Assembly (NCBI GenBank): GCA_934168275.1
Contig: CAKPNA010000001.1
Coordinates: forward strand, 385,607-449,606
Direction of reading: 5' to 3'
From: an uncultured Bacilli bacterium
GTDB taxonomy: Bacteria; Bacillota_I; Bacilli_A; RF39; UBA660
DNA: 64,000 nucleotides
Shown here: positions 28,520-35,268 of the stretch, in pieces
Numbering within the stretch: the first letter of the stretch is position 1
How the letters are laid out: the number at the start of each line of letters is the position of its first letter
Made by a program: the position numbers and the translations under genes
The notes under the pieces: model-generated
What the model saw: only the letters and a program-made list of their open reading frames with translations
The model's database searches: none
What the model was told of the DNA's origin: nothing

Positions 28520-28565
28520 TTGTTATCATTTTGTTAACATATTATTATTTTTTCACTTGTTAATA
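28520..28565 (-). promoter_or_regulatory. Three repeats of a TRWTAACAA-like motif, possible AbiEi operator
   Basis: TATTAACAA, TGTTAACAA and TGATAACAA (minus strand) lie between the -10 and the ribosome binding site. AbiEi antitoxins are known to bind repeats in their promoters, so these are candidate sites. Confidence 0.45.
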
Positions 28566-28567
28566 AC

Positions 28568-28596
28568 ATTATACATTTTTTTGACTTTTATGTCAA
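28568..28596 (-). promoter_or_regulatory. Consensus promoter of the first AbiE operon
   Basis: TTGACA at 28596-28591 and TATAAT at 28573-28568 with a 17-nt spacer, a perfect sigma-A match on the minus strand. Confidence 0.85.
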
Positions 28597-28615
28597 CTTT
28601 TTTAGTATATATATA

Positions 28616-28652
28616 TTAAAAGAAACTTCATCTCTGAAATTTCTTTTAGTAA
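28616..28652 (-). terminator. Terminator-like hairpin after the retroelement RT
   Basis: On the minus strand AAAAGAAA-t-TTCA, a GAGA loop, TGAA-g-TTTCTTTT, close after the RT stop. It separates the retroelement from the AbiE promoter. Confidence 0.65.
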
Positions 28653-28658
28653 ATACCT

Positions 28659-30131
28659 TCAAAAATTTGCAATTTCTAATAAATAACCATACACTCTATC
28701 ATAATTACCCTCATTTTTTAAAACTTTATCAAGTAATTCATGAATATTATTTACTTTAATATATTTATCAAAATGTCTATTAGCAATCTCTACATATAAT
28801 GAATAAGTATTATTACTTTTTATATTATTAATAATTTCTTCATTCTTATCAACAACCACATAAGATATATCTAATTCATTTAGTTTCATAATAACATTAT
28901 TATATGGCACCATACCAAAAGATACAGTATCTTTAACATATTTATAATTAAATAAATGCCATATTATTTTAGCATCCATTCCTAATGTCTTATAAAAAAG
29001 TCCTTCTTTAATAATAACAATAGTATTACTATATCTACTTTTATATGTATTATATAAATCAATAGTTTTAATTTTAAATACACCTCCATATTCTTTATCT
29101 ATTACTTTAAAATAACCACAATAACTCCCCTTTGATTTTATATATTTTAAATAATCACTATTCTCTAATTCGATCAATCTTCTTCTAATTCTATAATATG
29201 TTTTATTATTACTACTAATCTTTAATTTATTATTAACTACTTGCCATTTATATCCTAAAAACTTAAAAGAATTACTGCACTTATATATATTACTTTTATT
29301 ATTAACTTCTAGCTTTAATTTATTTAACTCTACCTTAATACTGTTAAATACTTTAATAAGATTATCTTTATTATCATCTAGTATAACTAAATCATCCATA
29401 TACCTAACATAATACTTACATCTAAGTTTTTCTTTAATATAATGATCTAAATCATTTAAATAAAAAATAGCAAAGAATTGACTAGTCTCTGCTCCTATAC
29501 TTAATCCTTTATTATCCTTATAATATGGAATATCTAAATTATGTTTAAAATTAATATAATTTATATAATTATTTATATAATCATTATTAGTTTCACTAAT
29601 AATTTTTTTAATTAAATCTAAAACATCTTTATCCAATATCTTCTTACCTATTTTATTTAATAATATCTCATGATCAATATTATAAAAATACTTAGATACA
29701 TCCAATTTCAAACAATAAACCTCTTTATGATTAATAAGGATTTTATTAAAATATTCTTTTAATAATTTTATACCATAGCTACCACCTTTATTCTTTCTTG
29801 TGGCAATATTTTCATCGATTAAAGATTTCTCAAGATATGGAATTAAATAATAATTAACAACGAAATGATTAACAATCTTATCAGATATAATTTGATTCAT
29901 AATTAATCTAGGTTTAGGTTCAAATATTAAAAATGTTTTAAACTTACTTGGTGTATATGTTTTATTATATAGTTTGTTGCATATAGTAATTAAATTAGTA
30001 TTTATATTAAATGAATAATAAAATAAACTTCTTTTACTATTGCAAGTTCTTCTAACAATCTTCCAAATATTAAACATATTATCATATGTTATATTTTCAT
30101 AATAAATATTTCTACTTAACTTTTTTCTCAT
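28659..30131 (-). CDS. Diversity-generating retroelement reverse transcriptase
   Basis: 490 residues. Catalytic aspartates are in LDVSKYFYNID near residue 143 and in YMDD near 243-246. GLSIGAETSQFFAIFYLNDL carries the IG-x-x-x-SQ motif characteristic of DGR-type RTs. It copies the template RNA with errors at adenines and delivers the cDNA to the variable repeat. The start lies inside the end of avd (20-nt overlap), so the two are translationally coupled. It is longer than the 280-380 residues common for DGR RTs; the C-terminal ~150 residues are extra. Confidence 0.93.
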   Translation of the reverse strand: MRKKLSRNIYYENITYDNMFNIWKIVRRTCNSKRSLFYYSFNINTNLITICNKLYNKTYTPSKFKTFLIFEPKPRLIMNQIISDKIVNHFVVNYYLIPYLEKSLIDENIATRKNKGGSYGIKLLKEYFNKILINHKEVYCLKLDVSKYFYNIDHEILLNKIGKKILDKDVLDLIKKIISETNNDYINNYINYINFKHNLDIPYYKDNKGLSIGAETSQFFAIFYLNDLDHYIKEKLRCKYYVRYMDDLVILDDNKDNLIKVFNSIKVELNKLKLEVNNKSNIYKCSNSFKFLGYKWQVVNNKLKISSNNKTYYRIRRRLIELENSDYLKYIKSKGSYCGYFKVIDKEYGGVFKIKTIDLYNTYKSRYSNTIVIIKEGLFYKTLGMDAKIIWHLFNYKYVKDTVSFGMVPYNNVIMKLNELDISYVVVDKNEEIINNIKSNNTYSLYVEIANRHFDKYIKVNNIHELLDKVLKNEGNYDRVYGYLLEIANF

Positions 30132-30495
30132 TTATAATCCATGCATATATAATATTTTTCACTTCTTCAAGTTTTTTTAAAGAAACTTTCACTTTATTAT
30201 ATGGGCAACATTTTAAATCAATAATCGTAGTAGTTAACATATCAATACAAGATATTGTTGCTTGTATTTCGATTAAATACTTCATTCTAACATTACCTTT
30301 GTTATAAACCGCTAAAAATAGAAGTTTTGACAAATTATATATTTCATCAGCAAGATGTATTTTTACATCACGATGAATTATAGGAATAGCAATTAATATA
30401 TTTGTCCTAACATACTTACTGTAATCTAATATTTTGTTATATAGATTAAAGTTAGTATCTACTTTTATATTTTCATTTATTATAATCTCCTCCAT
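30112..30495 (-). CDS. avd: Avd accessory protein of the retroelement
   Basis: 127 residues, almost entirely helical, positively charged at the C-terminus. Size, composition and position beside the RT match Avd, the four-helix-bundle pentamer that binds RT and template RNA. The ATG is immediately followed by GAGGAG, so a strong Shine-Dalgarno-like GGAGGAG lies inside the frame and no good one lies before it; a downstream ATT/ATA start cannot be excluded. It overlaps the RT gene. Confidence 0.82.
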   Translation of the reverse strand: MEEIIINENIKVDTNFNLYNKILDYSKYVRTNILIAIPIIHRDVKIHLADEIYNLSKLLFLAVYNKGNVRMKYLIEIQATISCIDMLTTTIIDLKCCPYNKVKVSLKKLEEVKNIIYAWIINEKKVK

Positions 30496-30504
30496 TTGTA
30501 GTTT

Positions 30505-30549
30505 AATCTATATTAGTGTTCAACAAAAATTTACTTACTAATATAGATT
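30505..30549 (-). repeat. 13-bp perfect inverted repeat between template repeat and avd
   Basis: AATCTATATTAGT at 30505-30517 pairs exactly with ACTAATATAGATT at 30537-30549. A second small palindrome (AGATTGT-CT-ACAATCT) overlaps at 30545-30560. They lie in the spacer downstream of the template repeat, the part of the DGR RNA known in other systems to help priming. Confidence 0.6.
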
Positions 30550-30686
30550 GTCTACAATCTTTTTAGAATTTTTTTGATTTTTAATCCATAGAATCTACCT
30601 GTTTCACATATAAAGGCAAAATTCTACCATAGCAATTAGTTTTAATTGTTATAAATTTTGCCAAAGTAAACGTACAAAAAATAGTA

Positions 30687-30805
30687 AAACTACAGGGCGC
30701 CCACCAAGCGAATCCGTAACGTTGTTGTTGCTGAAATTCCCGGAAGAATTCAAGTTGAACTCGTTAGCATTCCAGTTGTTGAAGTTATACGGAGAAAAGG
30801 ACCAA
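30687..30805 (-). repeat. DGR template repeat (TR)
   Basis: 119 nt matching the variable repeat at 31134-31252. The two differ at 15 positions, and each one is an adenine on the minus (sense) strand of the TR: for example 30717, 30722, 30726, 30728, 30729, 30764, 30765, 30779 and 30780. About 28 adenines are available, so roughly half have changed. In the coding frame the TR is rich in AAC/AAT codons, the usual design for maximum diversity. It contains the palindrome GGGCGCCC near its 3' end. Confidence 0.96.
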
Positions 30806-30908
30806 CAAAAAAGTCAAAACCCATAAACTCAAGAGGGAACCTTATGGTAAGATCCTAGGTTAATTTATATTTAACTATTAATATAGATTAACCCATATTT
30901 AATATATC

Positions 30909-31020
30909 AAAAGGTTGAATAACCTTTAACAAATTTCACCGGCTCCTTTTAGTCACCGGACCTTCAAAGTAAAACTTTTTAAAGGATTTTATTATGCCTT
31001 GAAAAGGTTTTCAAGGCATA
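30909..31020 (-). repeat. Hairpins between the variable gene and the template repeat
   Basis: A perfect 13-bp hairpin (TATGCCTTGAAAA / TTTTCAAGGCATA, 2-nt loop) lies at 30993-31020 and an AAAGGTT-GAAT-AACCTTT hairpin at 30910-30927, with CACCGG copies between. There is no T run after the large one on the minus strand, so it is not a typical terminator. A hairpin downstream of the variable repeat is a known target-recognition element in some DGRs. Confidence 0.5.
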
Positions 31021-31065
31021 TTCATTCAAGTCAAAAGCAGGGATAGAACTATCCTTTATCTTTGT

Positions 31066-32889
31066 CTATTGAATAACATAAGGTGAACTTGAAGTTCCAG
31101 ATCCACTGACAACCGCTATCCCTTGTTTAAGTGAAACTACAGGGCGCCCACCAAGCGAATCCGCAACGCTGTCGCCGCTGAAAGTCCCGGAAGAATACAA
31201 GTTGAACTCGCGAGCATACCAGGTGCCGAAGCTAAACGGAGAAAAGGACCAATTATTAACTCCATTATATAGGTAATATGATGTATTTGTCTGCCATATA
31301 ACCGCTCCAGCATATGCTATTTCTTCGGCAGTAATCATTCCTACTGGATATATTAACTTACCATTACCATTATTTGTACTTACTGAAAACTTATCTAATT
31401 GTCTTGGACATACTAAACTAAGTTTTCTATTAGATAATCTTTGAACACTACTAAAATATAACCACTTATCGTAATTACTATAATTATTATTCCAACCACT
31501 TGTATTAAAATTATAATATGTTCGATCATTACAAAAGCCACTATCTTCTAATTTGGATGTATAACTAGTCATATTAGTTTTATACCAAGCATCTATTTTA
31601 ACTTTAGCATTTGATTCTTTAACATTAATGTTTCCTTCAAACATATCATTTAATAAATCTTTTGGTTTCTTTCCATTTGTTAAAGTAAAATAATAAGCAT
31701 GTTTATCTTCGCTATAAATAATATGAATATAGTATACACTTTGACATGTTGTGCCTGAACTAAAACAAGTATAATGATATCTATCCGTATAATTACTATA
31801 CTCAGTACCCCAATTACTTGGATTTGTTAATGTTTTTGTATCTTTTAAGGTATATTTTCCTGTACTAGCATCATATGTTACATCATTACCAAATACAATA
31901 TTTCCACTTAGAGTTGTAATATCTTTACTACTAGCGGTATGAGAAGTATTATACATATATCCTACATATGCTGGCGAATTATAACTTGTATTAAATTGAA
32001 TATTACCTATTGTTGTATCAGCCCCTGTATTGTTACATTGTCCATTAGAAGGTTTACCATCATAGATAAGTTTTACACCACCTGTTTCTGTTGTTCTGAC
32101 TATTCGCCAACAAAAGTTAGCGAATAAGACATGGTTATTATCTACTGCTCCCCTGTAGTAATATACAGGGACATTATTTTCTGTATTAGTTGTTGTATAT
32201 ATTCCTTTTGTCCCATCAGCACTAGATTGTTTATTAAAATCAATTCTTGTATATTTATTAGCGCTACTCTTTATTTTATAGAATAAAGTATTATTAGCAT
32301 TTCCATCATTATAACCATAATCTATTGGTAGATTAGGATTATTACTTGATGTTCCTTTCATTTTTACTGATATACTTCCACTTAAGTTTTGCGTTTCTGT
32401 TTCATCTAGCCAAATATATAAGTAATATGTTTTGGTATATGTGCTACTTGACTGTGAAATATTATCATAGTCATTTTTAATTAGCCAGATATCACTACCA
32501 ACTGTTTTATTTTTAAAACTACCACTTGATACAATATCCTCAGTACAACTACTAGCATTAGTAGTAAGTGTATAACGCATTGATTCTCTTTTTAAACTAT
32601 CCGATAATGTGGCAATATTCATACCTATACTAAATGATACTTTACCTCCTGAAGTATTAGTAGATGTTGCTACTATTTTCTTTTTTATAGCATATTCACT
32701 AGTACATTTAGCCGGCATGAATGAAGTATTGACATTACCACCACCATCAATAGTCATTGTTAAATTACCTGACTTTATTTGCGTAATATTAGTCGCTACT
32801 GCACTTGTTGTTAAGTAAGCAAATGTTCCACCTATACTCAAAAATATTATTGATAAGATACCTAATGTTATATATAACTTCTTTTTCAT
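31066..32889 (-). CDS. DGR variable surface protein with SipW-type N-terminus
   Basis: 607 residues. An N-terminal hydrophobic segment (residues 5-27, ending GGTFAYLTTS) followed by KSGNLTMTIDG resembles the SipW-dependent TasA/camelysin signal and domain. Residues from about 195 on resemble a large extracellular domain (CWRIVRTTETGGVKLIYDG) ending in a C-type-lectin-like fold with LGGRPVVSL. The variable repeat covers residues about 546-586. Compared with the template, 12 residues differ: ten template Asn became S, G, T, Y, R, Y, T, G, D and S, plus Y to F and T to A. GGAGGAAGGGTG precedes the ATG. The ligand is unknown. Confidence 0.9.
   Translation of the reverse strand: MKKKLYITLGILSIIFLSIGGTFAYLTTSAVATNITQIKSGNLTMTIDGGGNVNTSFMPAKCTSEYAIKKKIVATSTNTSGGKVSFSIGMNIATLSDSLKRESMRYTLTTNASSCTEDIVSSGSFKNKTVGSDIWLIKNDYDNISQSSSTYTKTYYLYIWLDETETQNLSGSISVKMKGTSSNNPNLPIDYGYNDGNANNTLFYKIKSSANKYTRIDFNKQSSADGTKGIYTTTNTENNVPVYYYRGAVDNNHVLFANFCWRIVRTTETGGVKLIYDGKPSNGQCNNTGADTTIGNIQFNTSYNSPAYVGYMYNTSHTASSKDITTLSGNIVFGNDVTYDASTGKYTLKDTKTLTNPSNWGTEYSNYTDRYHYTCFSSGTTCQSVYYIHIIYSEDKHAYYFTLTNGKKPKDLLNDMFEGNINVKESNAKVKIDAWYKTNMTSYTSKLEDSGFCNDRTYYNFNTSGWNNNYSNYDKWLYFSSVQRLSNRKLSLVCPRQLDKFSVSTNNGNGKLIYPVGMITAEEIAYAGAVIWQTNTSYYLYNGVNNWSFSPFSFGTWYAREFNLYSSGTFSGDSVADSLGGRPVVSLKQGIAVVSGSGTSSSPYVIQ
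31134..31252 (-). repeat. DGR variable repeat (VR)
   Basis: 119-nt counterpart of the TR inside the 3' end of the variable gene. The last ~28 nt at the 3' end on the sense strand (31134-31162, including GGTGGGCGCCC) are identical to the TR and are the likely initiation-of-mutagenic-homing region. All 15 differences fall between 31164 and 31235. Confidence 0.96.
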
Positions 32890-32923
32890 ACTTACACCCT
32901 TCCTCCAACAAAAAAGCTACGAT

Positions 32924-32952
32924 AAAAAGAGTCTAATTGCTTAAACTCTCTT
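32924..32952 (-). promoter_or_regulatory. Attenuator-like terminator hairpin in the leader of the variable gene
   Basis: AAGAGAGTTTAA (32952-32941) pairs with TTAGACTCTTTT (32936-32925) over 12 pairs, two of them G-U, around a GCAA tetraloop, and continues into T. The stop codon of the 41-codon leader ORF (32935-32933) is inside the 3' arm. The variable gene begins 35 nt further on. Confidence 0.65.
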
Positions 32953-33058
32953 CACCATAGTTTTTATTTTTTATTTCTTTTAAACAAACATGTGTACTGT
33001 TAGCCCCCCCCCCCCCAAGTAAACTTGGAGTTAACATATTTTTATTACGTTTCATCAT
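32933..33058 (-). CDS. 41-codon leader ORF with a 13-G tract
   Basis: The frame starts ATGATG after AAAGGAG (9-nt spacing) and encodes MMKRNKNMLTPSLL, four glycines, then 23 more residues. The four glycines are read from a run of 13 G (33004-33016 on the plus strand as C), extraordinary in this AT-rich DNA. A 12-G allele would stop at a TAA about 35 nt later and a 14-G allele immediately after the tract; only 13 (or 13 plus or minus 3) reaches the TAG in the attenuator hairpin. No similarity is recognised. It looks like a phase-variable regulatory leader, not a functional enzyme. Confidence 0.6.
   Translation of the reverse strand: MMKRNKNMLTPSLLGGGGANSTHVCLKEIKNKNYGEESLSN
33004..33016 (-). 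repeat. Homopolymeric G(13) contingency tract
   Basis: Thirteen C on the plus strand, G on the coding strand. CTCCAAG-TTTA-CTTGGGG forms a hairpin whose 3' arm enters the tract. Such tracts mutate by slipped-strand mispairing and are classic phase-variation switches; the exact length may also be affected by sequencing. Confidence 0.8.
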
Positions 33059-33151
33059 GATTCTTAACTCCTTTCTCATAAGCATTTGCTTACTATCACA
33101 TTTACTTGGAAAGAAAAAAACTCTGTTTGTCTATTCTCTTACCTTAAATTA

Positions 33152-33180
33152 ATTCTAGCACAGTTCAAATTCAATTGCAA
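33152..33180 (-). promoter_or_regulatory. Promoter of the leader ORF and variable gene
   Basis: TTGCAA at 33180-33175 and TAGAAT at 33157-33152 with a 17-nt spacer on the minus strand. The leader ORF starts about 90 nt downstream. Confidence 0.6.
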
Positions 33181-33273
33181 GAGAAAATATATGATTTTGG
33201 GATGAATTGTAATTTACCTAGTACATTACTGTCAATTCTTGCTCAAAGATATTTATTATTGTTTTTATTGCAT

Positions 33274-33387
33274 TTATAGCATCATTAATACATGCTCAAA
33301 TAAAAACATTTGATGAAAATGATGTGTTAAATTGCTATTACCTTTAGATTTCTTTTTTATAATGTCATTTAATTTGTCAGAATTCAA
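33274..33387 (-). pseudogene. AbiEii-type toxin N-terminal remnant
   Basis: A 37-codon frame from TTG at 33387 (GGAGGTG 7 nt upstream) reads MNSDKLNDIIKKKSKGNSNL, the usual opening of many AbiEii nucleotidyltransferases, and stops after the first helix. A further open stretch in another frame continues for about 20 codons, as expected for a gene broken by a frameshift and deletion. A short frame upstream could be the tail of its antitoxin. Confidence 0.5.
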
Positions 33388-33485
33388 CTATAATAACACC
33401 TCCATTAATTGAACGATTTCTTCTTCAATATTCATTTTTTAACATAGTTTAAAATTTTATCATAATTATTTATACACATCATTTC

Positions 33486-33524
33486 CTTTTTCTAGGAAGA
33501 ATATAACATTATTCCTAGAAAAAG
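33486..33524. repeat. 13-bp perfect inverted repeat
   Basis: CTTTTTCTAGGAA and TTCCTAGAAAAAG are separated by 13 nt, downstream of the second abiEii. There is no T run after it on the minus strand. It could be a terminator without a U-tract, an operator, or a trace of a small mobile element. Confidence 0.5.
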
Positions 33525-33586
33525 TACAACGTTATATCTCTAAATATCTATTTTTTTACAATACAGTCTTAAATTAAATAATTAAA

Positions 33587-34408
33587 CTACACAAAAATAA
33601 TCTCAATAGATTTAAAATAATCAATAACATTATCAATTACAACGTATACCGGTATATCAATCCAATTACTTTGTGCATTATCTAATTTAGCAATAAAACG
33701 TTTGCTATTCAAAATTGTTTTCAACCTTAATGTTATATCATTCATTGTCTTTTGAGCTATACTTTCATCTTTAAGAATTAATAAATCAATATATTTCACT
33801 AACCTATCCTTATTTAAAATATTATTATTAATTAAATAATAAAAATCAAAAACATCTTTATATCTAGTTGAACGAATACCAAACTTTAATAAAGATTTCA
33901 ACTTCTCACACACAATTTGCTCAGGTGAATTTATAAGTAATGATACACTTCCCTCTAACAAAGTAAAATCAAATATATATTCATCTTGTTCTATTTCAAA
34001 AAAACTATGAACACCTATATCTAATTTTGTTTCAAGAGTATTATTATAATTATCTACAATTAATATATTAACACGTTTACCATCATATAATTGATGATGT
34101 AATTTTTCAATATTGCCATTAATCTTTATAATTGATTCTTTATCTTTTTTATTTAACTCATTTATAAAATTTATTATAGAATTATCATCAAGAGAATATT
34201 TAATAAAATCTAGGTCTAAATCACGTGTTGCACGTCTTGCGCTTTTGCTTATATTATGCATTACAACACCACCTTTAATAGTAATATTACGAGCATATCT
34301 ACTTTTACCTATCTTATATAAAATCAAATCTTGACATACTTTAGAACCTGCATCAGCAAGTTCATATCCTTGTTTCAAATAACTATTAACAAGTTCATTT
34401 AAATTCAC
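33587..34408 (-). CDS. abiEii: AbiEii-family nucleotidyltransferase toxin (second module)
   Basis: 273 residues. ITIKGGVVMHN near residue 43 and RRATRDLDLDF near 58 form the GG...(T)RDLDLDF nucleotidyltransferase signature. The sequence is distant from the toxin at 26938, so this is a separate subfamily rather than a recent copy. Its ATG overlaps the last base of the antitoxin stop codon. The type IV toxin role is inferred from family and gene order. Confidence 0.87.
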   Translation of the reverse strand: MNLNELVNSYLKQGYELADAGSKVCQDLILYKIGKSRYARNITIKGGVVMHNISKSARRATRDLDLDFIKYSLDDNSIINFINELNKKDKESIIKINGNIEKLHHQLYDGKRVNILIVDNYNNTLETKLDIGVHSFFEIEQDEYIFDFTLLEGSVSLLINSPEQIVCEKLKSLLKFGIRSTRYKDVFDFYYLINNNILNKDRLVKYIDLLILKDESIAQKTMNDITLRLKTILNSKRFIAKLDNAQSNWIDIPVYVVIDNVIDYFKSIEIIFV

Positions 34409-34947
34409 TAAAACACCTCATCTTGTATTATTTCAAATAGTTTATCTCCATAAGAAAAATATGATAGATATTCTTCTATTTTTCCCATATTTAAATCATC
34501 TACAATTTTTCTATAATTTGTAATAATTTCCTTATACATATCGTAACCAATTTGATTTTTACTTCTTGCAAGTTCAATAAGCATTCTTTCTTTATCATAA
34601 ACATTGATTGAAACTCCATTAATCTTAATTTTAGTTATTCCAATGCCAAACAATTCATCAGTTAGCCTTACTTGTTTAACATGTTTTGATCTAATCTTAT
34701 TATTTTTTTTAGTTGCAAGAACAATTTTACTTGGAATAAAATCAGTAAGATTATGATAATAATATGCAGAATCACCATACATAACAAAATCAGGATACTT
34801 CTTAGCAATTATTTCAATATAATTAGCATATGGCTTATCAGAATATAACCCACCATCTACCTTAAAAAACTTTTTCTCATCTACTGCTTTTTGTATTTGA
34901 TAATCAGATTTTAACTTTCCTTTTAATTCTTTATGAAAATACAACAT
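34408..34947 (-). CDS. abiEi: AbiEi-family antitoxin (second module)
   Basis: 179 residues from the ATG at 34947, behind TTAGGTGAT. An N-terminal winged-helix-like region (residues 1-38, ending KKFFKVDGGLYS) is followed by the AbiEi core (YGDSAYYYHNL...IPSKIVLATKK and YDKERMLIELARSK). It should repress the operon and neutralise the partner. The inverted repeat inside the promoter is the probable operator. Confidence 0.87.
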   Translation of the reverse strand: MLYFHKELKGKLKSDYQIQKAVDEKKFFKVDGGLYSDKPYANYIEIIAKKYPDFVMYGDSAYYYHNLTDFIPSKIVLATKKNNKIRSKHVKQVRLTDELFGIGITKIKINGVSINVYDKERMLIELARSKNQIGYDMYKEIITNYRKIVDDLNMGKIEEYLSYFSYGDKLFEIIQDEVF

Positions 34948-34964
34948 TTCAATCACCTAATACG

Positions 34965-35017
34965 ATTTTAGACTAAATGGCGCACTAAGTCAATACCAAG
35001 TGAGTCATTTAGTCTAA
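34965..35017 (-). promoter_or_regulatory. Promoter and operator of the second AbiE module
   Basis: TTGACT at 34993-34988 and TAAAAT at 34970-34965, spacer 17 nt. A perfect 12-bp inverted repeat, TTAGACTAAATG at 34968-34979 and CATTTAGTCTAA at 35006-35017, has one arm over the -10 and spacer and the other just upstream of the -35. This is a strong autorepression layout. Confidence 0.75.
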
Positions 35018-35020
35018 TTT

Positions 35021-35234
35021 TATTTGCGCGTATTATCATCATTTGTTGTATTATCTAACTCACTAATATAATTATCATATCTACGATTCCTTCCGCTTTA
35101 TCAATATTTTATCCCATTAAATATCCTCCCTTCAATTATAATATTCCATAAAACTTTTGCATTTACTTCTTTTTTAAATAATTTTTTAATCAAAACACCA
35201 AGTCTACGTTCCATCGGTTGTGTTTTAATATTCA
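35021..35234 (-). pseudogene. Possible frameshifted small gene, unknown
   Basis: One frame (MNIKTQPMERRLGVLIKKLF..., about 44 codons) ends where another frame continues with GRNRRYDNYISELDNTTNDD to a stop near 35020. Together they look like one decayed protein of about 70 residues. No family is recognised. It overlaps the AbiE operator region at its end. Confidence 0.3.
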
Positions 35235-35268
35235 TTATTTTATAATGTAATTGAAAAGAGGTAAAAAT

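Noticed and set aside
28520..28565. CRISPR array from the repeated TTGTTA units
   Set aside because: Units are only 9 nt, spacers are uneven and short, and no cas genes are present.
28659..30131. Retron or group II intron reverse transcriptase
   Set aside because: The IGxxxSQ motif, Avd neighbour and TR/VR pair identify a DGR; no msr/msd or maturase domain is seen.
32609..32818. Plus-strand ORF opposite the variable gene
   Set aside because: Antisense shadow of a well-supported gene, with no ribosome binding site and unlikely composition.
33004..33016. G(13) tract as a mere assembly artefact
   Set aside because: Not provable either way, but the leader frame, ribosome site and hairpin around it fit a real contingency tract, so it was kept as a finding.
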